Origin: Duganella sp. 1224
GTDB taxonomy: Bacteria > Pseudomonadota > Gammaproteobacteria > Burkholderiales > Burkholderiaceae_D
Length of the DNA: 64,000 bases
Assembly (NCBI RefSeq): GCF_013408245.1
Contig: NZ_JACBYS010000001.1
Span: 1,178,001-1,242,000, forward strand
Reading direction: 5' to 3'
A program made the position numbers and the translations under genes. Each line of letters starts with the position of its first letter. The first letter of the stretch is position 1. Below are positions 34,033 through 42,291 of the stretch, one piece after another. The notes beneath the pieces were generated by a model that ran no database searches, was not told where the DNA came from, and saw only the letters and a list, made by a program, of their open reading frames with translations.

Positions 34033-35268
34033 GTGGCTAAACAAATCATCATCGAGCATGTGTTCAAGGTGTTCGGCGACCAGCCGGACGCGGCGCTGGC
34101 ACTGGTGCGTCAAGGCGCGCCCAAACAGGACATCCTGGCCCGCACCGGCTGCACCATCGGCGTGTTCGACGCCAACCTGACCATCGAGGCCGGCGAGATC
34201 TTTGTCATCATGGGCTTGTCCGGCTCGGGCAAGTCGACGCTGGTGCGCATGCTGAACCGTCTGATCGAGCCGACCGACGGCCGCATCCTCATCGACAACC
34301 AGGACATCAACACGCTGCCGGACGCGCAACTGCGCGCCTTGCGCCGCGAGGACATCAGCATGGTGTTCCAGTCGTTCGCGCTGCTGCCGCAGCTGACTGT
34401 GCTCGACAACACGGCCTTCGGCATGGAGCTGGCCGGCATGCCCAAGGCCGAACGCCACGCGCTGGCGCGGCAGGCGCTGGAGCAGGTGGGCCTGGCGGCC
34501 TATGCCGGCAGCTATCCGGATGAGCTGTCCGGCGGCATGCAGCAGCGCGTGGGCCTGGCGCGCGCGCTGGCCTGCGATCCGTCGATCCTGTTGATGGATG
34601 AGGCGTTCTCGGCGCTGGATCCGATCATGCGCACCGACATGCAGTCGGAAATCCTGCGCCTGCAGCGGATCAGGCGCCGCACCATCGTCTTCATCTCGCA
34701 CGATCTCGATGAGGCGATGCGCATCGGCGACCGCGTGGCGATCATGAAGGATGGTCACGTGGTGCAGGTCGGCACGCCGGAGGAAATCCTGCGCCGCCCG
34801 GCCAACGACTATGTGCGCAACTTCGTGCGCGGCGTTGACGCGGCGGCCGTGTTCAAGGCCAGCGAGATCGCCCGCAAGAGCCAGATCGTGGTGTCGGAAT
34901 CGCCCACGCGCGGCGCGCGCGCCGCCTTGTCGATGCTGGAGGAGCAGGATCGCGGTTATGCCTACGTGGTCGATCCCGGCCGCAAGTTTCTCGGCGTGGT
35001 GTCGGCCGACTCGCTGCGCACGGCGCTGGATGGCCATGCCGGCCCGCTCGGCCTGGCGCATGCCTTCCTGCCAGACGTGCAGCCGATCCACGCCGACGCG
35101 CCGGTGGCCGGCCTGTTCGGCCAGGTGGCGCAGCTGCCGTACGCGGTGCCGGTGGTGGCGGACGATGGCGGCTTCCACGGCGCCATCAGCAAGACCACGC
35201 TGCTGAAGTTCCTCGACCGAGATACGCCGCCGGTCGCCGCGCAACCGAATGAGAAAGGATCTGCATGA
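34033..35268 (+). CDS. proV: glycine betaine/proline ABC transporter ATPase
   Basis: A 411-residue ATPase that powers uptake of compatible solutes under osmotic stress. Walker [10 protein letters not shown] lies near residue 63; the signature [15 protein letters not shown] and Walker [15 protein letters not shown] follow. Two C-terminal CBS domains (about 285-400) are the usual osmosensing part of ProV/OpuAA. The start is GTG 34033, preceded by AAGGAG. It overlaps the next gene by four bases (ATGA), so the two form one transcription unit. Confidence 0.95.
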   Translation: MAKQIIIEHVFKVFGDQPDAALALVRQGAPKQDILARTGCTIGVFDANLTIEAGEIFVIMGLSGSGKSTLVRMLNRLIEPTDGRILIDNQDINTLPDAQLRALRREDISMVFQSFALLPQLTVLDNTAFGMELAGMPKAERHALARQALEQVGLAAYAGSYPDELSGGMQQRVGLARALACDPSILLMDEAFSALDPIMRTDMQSEILRLQRIRRRTIVFISHDLDEAMRIGDRVAIMKDGHVVQVGTPEEILRRPANDYVRNFVRGVDAAAVFKASEIARKSQIVVSESPTRGARAALSMLEEQDRGYAYVVDPGRKFLGVVSADSLRTALDGHAGPLGLAHAFLPDVQPIHADAPVAGLFGQVAQLPYAVPVVADDGGFHGAISKTTLLKFLDRDTPPVAAQPNEKGSA

Positions 35269-37295
35269 CCTCTACCGCAACAAGCACGGCTAGCAACCCA
35301 TGGCTGCCAACGCCCCCCACAGACACCGCCTGGCTGGACGCCGCCAAGCCGGCCGCCACCACCACCCACGCCGGCAGCGCCCATTTGCTGGACGGCGCGC
35401 TGCCGCTGGAATCCTGGATCAACCACGGCCTCGGCTGGGTGGTCGCGCATTGCCGCCCGTTCTTCCAGCTGGTGCGCATCCCCATCGACGCCACGCTGAG
35501 CGGCGTCGGCGACGCGTTGACGGCGCCGCCGCCGCTGGCGCTCATCGCCGTCATCGGCCTGCTGGCCTGGCAGTTCACCAGCCGCGCGCTGGCCGTCGGC
35601 ACGGTGGCCGCGCTGCTGCTGGTGGCGCTGCTGGGCGTCTGGCCGGAGGCGATGGTGACGTTGTCGCTGGTGCTGACCTCGCTTGCTTTCTGTTTGCTGA
35701 TCGGCCTGCCGCTGGGGATATGCCTGGCCAGCAGCGACCGCGCGCAGAATCTGCTGCGTCCGCTGCTGGACGCCATGCAGACCACGCCGGCCTTTGTCTA
35801 CCTGGTGCCAGTTGTGATGTTGTTTGGCATCGGCAACGCGCCCGGCGTGATCGTCACCATCATCTTCGCGCTGGCGCCGCTGGTGCGCCTGACCAATCTC
35901 GGTATCCGCCAGGTGCGGCCCGATCTGGTCGAGGCGGCGCGCGCATACGGCGCCTCGCCGTGGCAGTTGCTGTCGCGCGTGCAGTTGCCGCTGGCAATGC
36001 CGTCGATTATGGCCGGCATCAATCAATCGCTGATGCTGTCGCTGTCGATGGTGGTGATCGCGTCGATGATCGCGGTCGGCGGCCTGGGCCAGATGGTGTT
36101 GCGCGGCATCGGCCGGCTGGACATGGGCCTTGCCACCATTGGCGGCGTGGGCATCGTGCTGCTGGCCATCATGCTCGACCGCCTGACGCAGGCGCTGGGC
36201 CAGCCGCGCCGTGGCGTGCGCCACTGGTATCAGACCGGCCCGGCCGGCCTGGTGCTGCGGCTGGTGCGCGGCGCGGCAGGGGGCGGCACGGCCAAGCGCC
36301 TCGCCGTGTTGGCGCTGGTGGTGCTGGCACTGTCGCTGGGCGCGGGCGGCGCGATGGCGCAACCGGGCAAGGGCATCAAGGTGCAGGCGCTGCAAAGCGC
36401 GATGGCCGAGGAAACCTTTCAGACCATGCTGGTGAACCGCGCGCTGGAAAAGCTGGGCTACGAAACCCAGCCGATACAGGAGGTCGACTATCCGGCCGCG
36501 CACATCGCCGTGGCCAACGGCGACGCCACTTTTCTCGCCGTGCACTGGGATCCGCTGCACCAAAGCTACTACGACAACGCCGGCGGCGATGCCAAACTGC
36601 TGCGCGTCGGCCAATACGCCGGCCCGGCCGCGCAGGGCTACCTGATCGACAAGGCCACGGCCGAACGCTACAACATCACCAACATCGAGCAGCTGCGCGA
36701 CCCCGGCCTCGCCAGGCTGTTCGATCACGACGGCGACGGCAAGGCCGACCTGACCGGCTGCAATCCGGGCTGGGGCTGCGAGGCGATGATCGAGCACCAT
36801 CTGGACGCGTACAAGCTGCGCGACACGGTCAGGCACGTGCAGGGCAGCTACGCCGCGCTGATGGCCGACACCCTCAGCCGCTTCCGGCGCGGCGAGCCGG
36901 TGCTGTACTACACGTGGACGCCCTACTGGGTCAGCGGCGTGCTGGTGCCGGGCAGGGACGTGGTGTGGCTGCAGGTGCCTTTCTCGGCCAACCCGCAGCG
37001 GGCCAGCACCCGCCTGGACGACGGCAGCGACTACGGTTTCCCCATCAACACCACGCGCATCGTGGTCAACCGCGCATGGGCGGCGGCGAATCCGGCCGCC
37101 GTCAAGCTGTTTGAGGTGATGCGATTGCCGATTGCCGACATCAGCGCCCAGAACGAGCGCATGCGCGCGGGCGAAAGCAGCGAGGCCGACATCGCCCGCC
37201 ATACCGACGGCTGGATCAAATACCACCAGCCGCTGTTCGACAGCTGGATCGCGCAGGCGCTGGCAGCCGCCGCGCCGGGGCCAGCCCGCCGCTGA
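35265..37295 (+). CDS. proW: fused betaine permease and binding protein (ProW-ProX)
   Basis: A 676-residue protein joining two subunits that are separate in E. coli. Residues about 1-330 are the permease with several membrane helices and the EAA loop [20 protein letters not shown]. Residues about 343-362 ([20 protein letters not shown]) are a further membrane segment acting as internal signal-anchor. Residues about 365-676 are the binding domain ([60 protein letters not shown]) with the aromatic residues expected for quaternary-amine caging. Tethered binding domains of this layout occur in OpuABC-type systems. The symbol refers to the permease half. Confidence 0.93.
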   Translation: MTSTATSTASNPWLPTPPTDTAWLDAAKPAATTTHAGSAHLLDGALPLESWINHGLGWVVAHCRPFFQLVRIPIDATLSGVGDALTAPPPLALIAVIGLLAWQFTSRALAVGTVAALLLVALLGVWPEAMVTLSLVLTSLAFCLLIGLPLGICLASSDRAQNLLRPLLDAMQTTPAFVYLVPVVMLFGIGNAPGVIVTIIFALAPLVRLTNLGIRQVRPDLVEAARAYGASPWQLLSRVQLPLAMPSIMAGINQSLMLSLSMVVIASMIAVGGLGQMVLRGIGRLDMGLATIGGVGIVLLAIMLDRLTQALGQPRRGVRHWYQTGPAGLVLRLVRGAAGGGTAKRLAVLALVVLALSLGAGGAMAQPGKGIKVQALQSAMAEETFQTMLVNRALEKLGYETQPIQEVDYPAAHIAVANGDATFLAVHWDPLHQSYYDNAGGDAKLLRVGQYAGPAAQGYLIDKATAERYNITNIEQLRDPGLARLFDHDGDGKADLTGCNPGWGCEAMIEHHLDAYKLRDTVRHVQGSYAALMADTLSRFRRGEPVLYYTWTPYWVSGVLVPGRDVVWLQVPFSANPQRASTRLDDGSDYGFPINTTRIVVNRAWAAANPAAVKLFEVMRLPIADISAQNERMRAGESSEADIARHTDGWIKYHQPLFDSWIAQALAAAAPGPARR

Positions 37296-37301
37296 CGGCG
37301 C

Positions 37302-40280
37302 TCAGTCGCTCAGATAGGCGTTGCGGGCGGCGATCACCATCGCCACCGTGGTGCCCTTGCCGGGCGTGCTGGTGATGGTCAGCTGCGCGCCAATGGCGGC
37401 CGCGCGCTCGCGCATGCCGACCAGGCCCCAGTGGCCGTCGCGCTGGCCGTCGCGCAGCACGTCGGCGTCGATGCCGCGGCCGTCGTCGCGCACCGTCAGC
37501 GTCAGGTGGCGCGACCGGTAGCGCAATTCCAGCCAGATGTTGCGTGCCTCGGCGTGGCGCGCGGCATTGTACAGCGCCTCGCGGCCGATCGCATACACTT
37601 CCTCGCAGATGCCGGGCCGCAGCCGCACCGGCTTGCCGCTGACGTGGGCCGAGAAGGCGCGCTTGCCATTGTCGGTGTGCTCCTTGCCGAACTGCTTCAG
37701 CGCCATCACCACTTCGTCCGGCGCCGCCGTGGCGCGCAAGTCCATGATCTGGTCGCGGCCTTCGGCCAGCAGTTTTTCCGCCAGGTCCAGCGTGCGCTCG
37801 ATGCGTTCGCGCTCGGGCGTGCCGGGCGCGTGGGTGCGCGCCGACGACTGGAAGCTCAGGATCAGCGCCTGGGCGCTTTGCAGCAGCGTGTCGTGCAGGG
37901 CGCGGGCGATGCGGGCGCGCTCGGCCATGCGGCCGACGAAGCGCTCCTTCAGCTGGCGCGTGACCAGCCGGATGCGCGCCAGGTAAATGCCGTAGGCGCA
38001 CGCTGCCACGGCCGCGCACAGCAGGGCGTAAAACCACGGCGTCTGCATGAAGGTGGGCGCTACGCGGATGTCGAGCGTGGCCGGGTGCGTGGCCCAGACG
38101 CCGTCCTCGTTGGCGGCAGACACCTCGAAGCGGTAGTCGCCCGGCGCCAGGTTGGTGTAGAAGGCCTCGCGCCGGCCCTTGACTTCCTGCCACTGGTCGG
38201 TCAGGCCCAGCAGCCGGTAGCGGAAACGCACCCGCTCCGGGATCGACAGGCTGAGCGCGGTGAAAGCGACCGCCATTTCCCTGCTGCCGGCCGGCAGCGC
38301 CAGCGCGGCGCCGTGGCCGGGCGTCAACGGATAATGGCGGCCATCGGCGTCAACGCCGCGCACCAGGACCGGCGGCGGCAGCGGATTGCGCGCCAGGCGG
38401 GCCGGATCGACATAGGTGACGCCATTGGCGGTGGCGATCCACAGCGTGCCGTCCGGCCCCTGCGCCAGCGACGGGAAGAAGCCGATCGGACGGCCACGGA
38501 TGCCGTCCTGGAAACCGAAACGCTCGAAGTCGACCTCGGCGCGCCGCCCGGCCAGCCAGCCGGCCAGTTCGGTGGCGGCGATATGGTAGACGCCGTCGCT
38601 GCCGTTCAGCCAAAGGTCGCCGTTGGCCAGGAGGGCGATGTCGGCGATGCTGCGGAAGCGCTCGCCGTGCTGGCCGGTCAGCCGGCTGAAGCGGCCTTGC
38701 CGGTAGACGAACAGCCCCTGCTCGCCGCCAATCCACATGTCGGCGCCGTGGCGGTAGATCGCGTACACCGTGCCGACGTTGAGACCCTGCGGCTTGCCCA
38801 GGGTTTGCAGGATACGGACGCCGTCCGGGCTGAGCAGCGTGACCGTGCCGTTGGCGTGGCCGACCCAGATGGCCTGGTCGGCGCCGGTGGCAAACACGGT
38901 GGTCATCGCGTCCGGCAACCCGGCCAGGCCGCCGTTGCGGATCCACTGGCCGCCGGCCACCTTGTACAAGTCGCCGGAAAAATACGATATCCAGACGGCG
39001 CCGTCGGGCAGCGGCTGGATGGCTTGCGCGGCGCGGTCGCGCAGCGCGTAGGGCAGCGGCTGGCTGCTGACGGTGCCGTCCGCCGCGCGCCGGTGCAGGC
39101 CCTGCTTGTTGGCGAACCACAGGCCGCCGGCGCTGTCCCAGGCGGCCGCGTCAAAGCGCAACGGCGCCACCGTCTGTACCTTGGCCGGCGCGTCCAGCCG
39201 GCTGAGGTCGATATCGACGCCGCCCAGCCAGACGCTGCCGTCAGGCGCCGGCAGCAATTGCGGCTGCTCGAAGGCGTGGCCGGGGAAGGCGGTGCGGAAG
39301 CGGTGCGCGCGGATGCGGTCGACGCCGGTCGAGGTGCCGACCCACAGATTGCCCTCGCGGTCTTCGAACATGGCGCCGGGGATGGTGCCGCTCAGGCCGT
39401 TCTGGACGGTCAGGAACTGGCTGGCGTCGTGACCGTCCAGCGACAGCTTGCGCTCCAGCGCGTCGTCATGCGCGACCCACATATTGCCGCGGCGGTCGAA
39501 GCAGATGCCGCGGCCGTCAAATGCCGGTTGCGGCCGCGCCGCCGGGTCGGCCGGCGCGGTGGTGGCGATGCGGTAATAGTGCCGCGCCTGGTCGGCGCCC
39601 CAGAGGGTGCCGTCCGGCGCTTCGGCCAGCCCCCACAGCTTGGCGCGCGGCCACGCTGGCTGGAAACGGCGCGCGCCGGCGCGCCGGAAAAACACGCCGT
39701 CGGCGGTGGCGATCCATTGCGCGCCGTCACGGGCCAGCAGCACCTGGTAGGTCTGGTGCGGCAGCGCCGGCAGGCCGGCGTCGGCGCCCAGCGCCTGGAA
39801 GCGCGTGCCACCCGGCGGCAGATAGGCGGCGCCGCCCCGGGTGGCCACCCACATGGCGCCGTTCGCCGCCGGCTCGATGTGGTACAACATGCTGCTGGGC
39901 AGGCCGTCGCGGTCGGTGAAGGACTGCACCGAGGCCGGGCGGAAGACGGAAATGCCGTCCATCAGGTAGCCGACGATCAGGGCGCCATCGGCGGTGGTGT
40001 TAATGCCCATCAGTAGCTCGGACTTGAGCGGGTGGCCATAGACGCTGCTGACGCGCTCGAAGCGCGCGCCGTCGAAGCGCCACAGGCCGTTGGAGGTGGC
40101 GATCCACAGCCAGCCATCGGCGGTCTGGGCGAACTTCATGACGTCCATCGGCACGTCTTCCTCGGCGCCCCAGGCCTTGTGATTGAAATCGGCGAGCAGC
40201 GGCGCGCGCGCCGGCGCGGCGGCGGCCAGCTGGAGCCAGCACAACAGCAAGGTCAGCAGGAGGGCACGGAGATATTGCAT
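37302..40280 (-). CDS. sensor histidine kinase with two-component-regulator propeller
   Basis: A 992-residue membrane kinase. After the signal segment (ALLLTLLLCWLQLAAAAPA), residues about 25-650 form two seven-bladed beta-propellers of Reg_prop repeats (TADGWLWIATSNGLWRFDGA, GNLWVGTSTGVDRIRAHRF). Residues about 670-735 are the Y_Y_Y domain (RFRYRLLGLTDQWQEV...). One membrane helix precedes a HisKA_3 dimerisation domain with phospho-acceptor His in RARIARALHDTLLQSAQAL, and the HATPase ends GHWGLVGMRERAAAIGAQLT. No response regulator lies next to it. It converges with proW (stop to stop six bases). Confidence 0.93.
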   Translation of the reverse strand: MQYLRALLLTLLLCWLQLAAAAPARAPLLADFNHKAWGAEEDVPMDVMKFAQTADGWLWIATSNGLWRFDGARFERVSSVYGHPLKSELLMGINTTADGALIVGYLMDGISVFRPASVQSFTDRDGLPSSMLYHIEPAANGAMWVATRGGAAYLPPGGTRFQALGADAGLPALPHQTYQVLLARDGAQWIATADGVFFRRAGARRFQPAWPRAKLWGLAEAPDGTLWGADQARHYYRIATTAPADPAARPQPAFDGRGICFDRRGNMWVAHDDALERKLSLDGHDASQFLTVQNGLSGTIPGAMFEDREGNLWVGTSTGVDRIRAHRFRTAFPGHAFEQPQLLPAPDGSVWLGGVDIDLSRLDAPAKVQTVAPLRFDAAAWDSAGGLWFANKQGLHRRAADGTVSSQPLPYALRDRAAQAIQPLPDGAVWISYFSGDLYKVAGGQWIRNGGLAGLPDAMTTVFATGADQAIWVGHANGTVTLLSPDGVRILQTLGKPQGLNVGTVYAIYRHGADMWIGGEQGLFVYRQGRFSRLTGQHGERFRSIADIALLANGDLWLNGSDGVYHIAATELAGWLAGRRAEVDFERFGFQDGIRGRPIGFFPSLAQGPDGTLWIATANGVTYVDPARLARNPLPPPVLVRGVDADGRHYPLTPGHGAALALPAGSREMAVAFTALSLSIPERVRFRYRLLGLTDQWQEVKGRREAFYTNLAPGDYRFEVSAANEDGVWATHPATLDIRVAPTFMQTPWFYALLCAAVAACAYGIYLARIRLVTRQLKERFVGRMAERARIARALHDTLLQSAQALILSFQSSARTHAPGTPERERIERTLDLAEKLLAEGRDQIMDLRATAAPDEVVMALKQFGKEHTDNGKRAFSAHVSGKPVRLRPGICEEVYAIGREALYNAARHAEARNIWLELRYRSRHLTLTVRDDGRGIDADVLRDGQRDGHWGLVGMRERAAAIGAQLTITSTPGKGTTVAMVIAARNAYLSD

Positions 40281-40294
40281 ATGGCTTAATTGTA

Positions 40295-40315
40295 GCGAAC
40301 TATTAAATAGTTAGC
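40295..40315. promoter_or_regulatory. 21-bp palindrome between kinase and poxB
   Basis: AACTATTAAATAGTT is a perfect 15-bp palindrome (40298-40312), extended by GC/GC arms with one mismatched pair on each side. It lies 15 bases upstream of the kinase start on the minus strand. A second inverted repeat, TGTCA-CGGA-TGACA, follows at 40323-40336, ahead of a TATAAA for poxB near 40338. Confidence 0.6.
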
Positions 40316-40497
40316 GTCATATTGTCACGGATGACAGTATAAATTCATCGCGGCTGGCGTTACAACGCAATTTCGATATCGCCAGGCAAGCGTATCCCCC
40401 GGCAAGGGAGTGGACTGGACCAATAGGAGATGAGCACGATTGAGCGGTCCACTACACTCGTCTCACCCCATCATCAGACCGACTAAGGAGGTTGAAT

Positions 40498-42219
40498 ATG
40501 AGCAGCAATGCGGCAACATATCTGGCACACACGCTGGCCCAGGCGGGCGTCAAGCGCGTGTATGGCGTGGTCGGCGATTCGCTCAATGGCTTTACCGACG
40601 CGCTGCGCCGCGAGGCCGCCATCGACTGGATTCACATGCGCCACGAGGAGGGCGCGGCGTTCGCGGCCGGCGCGGAGGCGCATCTGACCGGCGAACTGGC
40701 GGTGTGCGCCGGCAGTTGCGGCCCCGGCAACCTGCACCTGATCAACGGCCTGTTCGACTGCCAGCGCAGCGGCGTGCCGGTGCTGGCCATCGCCGCCCAC
40801 ATTCCCAGCACCGAGATCGGCATCGATTATTTCCAGGCCACGCATCCGGAAAGCCTGTTCAAGGAGTGCAGCCATTACGTCGAGCTGGTGTCCAACGCGG
40901 CGCTGCTGCCGCAGATCCTGCACCGCGCCATGCGCGTCGCGGTGGCCAAAAAGGGCGTGGCGGTGGTGGTGATGTCGGGCGATGTGGCGCTGCAAGCGCT
41001 GGACGCGGTGGCGCCGCAGTGGCTGCTGCCCAGCCAGCCGGTGACGCTGCCGCCGGCAAGCGACATCGGCCAGCTGGCGGACATGCTGAACGGCGCCGAG
41101 CGGGTGGCGCTGTTCTGCGGCGCCGGCAGCGCCGGCGCCCACGCGGAGATCATGCAACTGGCGCACACGCTGCACGCGCCCATCGTGCACACGCTGCGCG
41201 GCAAGGAGCACATCGAATATGACAACCCGTACGACGTTGGCATGACCGGGCTGGTGGGCTTCGCCTCCGGCTACAAGGCCATGAAGAGCTGCGACACGCT
41301 GCTGGTGCTGGGCGCCGACTTCCCGTACCGCCAGTTCTTCCCCGAGCAGGCGCAGATCGCCCAGATCGACGTGCGGGCGGAAGCGCTGGGCAACCGCTGC
41401 CCGCTCAAGCTGGGCCTGCTGGGCGACGTCAAGGCCACGCTGGCCGCGCTGCTGCCCAAGCTGACGCAGAAGACCGACAGCAGCTTCCTGCAACGCGCCC
41501 AGGCCGATTACGCCGAGGCGCGCAAGGATCTGGACAAGCTGGCCGTCATCGACGAGGGCACGCGCCATATCCACCCGCAGGCGGTCACGCGCGTGGTCAG
41601 CGAGCTGGCGGCGGATGACGCGGTGTTCACGGCCGACGTCGGCACGCCGATCGCCTGGACCGCGCGCTACCTCAAGGTCAACGGCAAGCGCCGCATCGTC
41701 GGCTCGTTCAACCATGGCTCGATGGCCAACGCCATGCTGCACGCGATCGGCGCCCAGGCGTCGCATCCGCGCCGGCAGGTGATCTCGTTCTCCGGCGACG
41801 GCGGCTTTTCGATGATGATGGGCGAGTTCCTGACGCTGTCGCAGATGAACCTGCCGGTCAAGATCATCGTGCTCAACAACGGCACGCTGGGCTTTGTGGA
41901 GCTGGAGATGAAGGCCAACGGCTTCCTTGACACCGGTTGCGACCTGAAGAATCCGAACTTCGCGGCCATGGCCGAGGCAATGGGCGTGCGCGGCATCCGC
42001 GTGGAAGATCCGCAGGCGCTGGAGGGCGCGATCCGCGAAGCGCTGGCGCACGACGGGCCGGTGCTGGTGGACGTGCTCAGCGCGCGCCAGGAACTGATAC
42101 TGCCGCCGACCACCACGGTGGACGAAGCGCAAAAATTCGGCCTGTTCATGCTGAAGGCGGTGCTGGACGGCCGCGCGGCCGAGCTGATCGACCTGGCCAA
42201 GGTCAACCTGCTGCGCTGA
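40498..42219 (+). CDS. poxB: pyruvate dehydrogenase (quinone), thiamine-dependent
   Basis: A 573-residue enzyme that oxidatively decarboxylates pyruvate to acetate and CO2, passing electrons to ubiquinone. The catalytic Glu lies in RHEEGAAFAAGAEAHLTGEL, with SCGPGNLHLINGLFDCQRSG after it. The FAD domain is central (CDTLLVLGADFPYRQFFPEQ), and the TPP-binding motif is GDGGFSMMMGEFLTLSQMN followed by IIVLNN. The C-terminal tail ends AELIDLAKVNLLR, lacking the usual long amphipathic helix residues of E. coli PoxB but of similar length. ATG 40498 has an ideal AAGGAGG upstream; a TTG at 40492 is in frame. Flanked by the two propeller kinases. Confidence 0.93.
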   Translation: MSSNAATYLAHTLAQAGVKRVYGVVGDSLNGFTDALRREAAIDWIHMRHEEGAAFAAGAEAHLTGELAVCAGSCGPGNLHLINGLFDCQRSGVPVLAIAAHIPSTEIGIDYFQATHPESLFKECSHYVELVSNAALLPQILHRAMRVAVAKKGVAVVVMSGDVALQALDAVAPQWLLPSQPVTLPPASDIGQLADMLNGAERVALFCGAGSAGAHAEIMQLAHTLHAPIVHTLRGKEHIEYDNPYDVGMTGLVGFASGYKAMKSCDTLLVLGADFPYRQFFPEQAQIAQIDVRAEALGNRCPLKLGLLGDVKATLAALLPKLTQKTDSSFLQRAQADYAEARKDLDKLAVIDEGTRHIHPQAVTRVVSELAADDAVFTADVGTPIAWTARYLKVNGKRRIVGSFNHGSMANAMLHAIGAQASHPRRQVISFSGDGGFSMMMGEFLTLSQMNLPVKIIVLNNGTLGFVELEMKANGFLDTGCDLKNPNFAAMAEAMGVRGIRVEDPQALEGAIREALAHDGPVLVDVLSARQELILPPTTTVDEAQKFGLFMLKAVLDGRAAELIDLAKVNLLR

Positions 42220-42291
42220 TGGTGACCAGGGCTGGATGGACACACCGCATCTCATGTATTCTTTGAGGTTTGCATCATCAAAGGGGCATGG

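Noticed and set aside
37431..40016. Open frame of 861 codons on the plus strand opposite the first propeller kinase
   Set aside because: It is the antisense shadow of a well-supported GC-rich kinase gene; the translation is His/Arg/Gln/Ala-rich with no family pattern.
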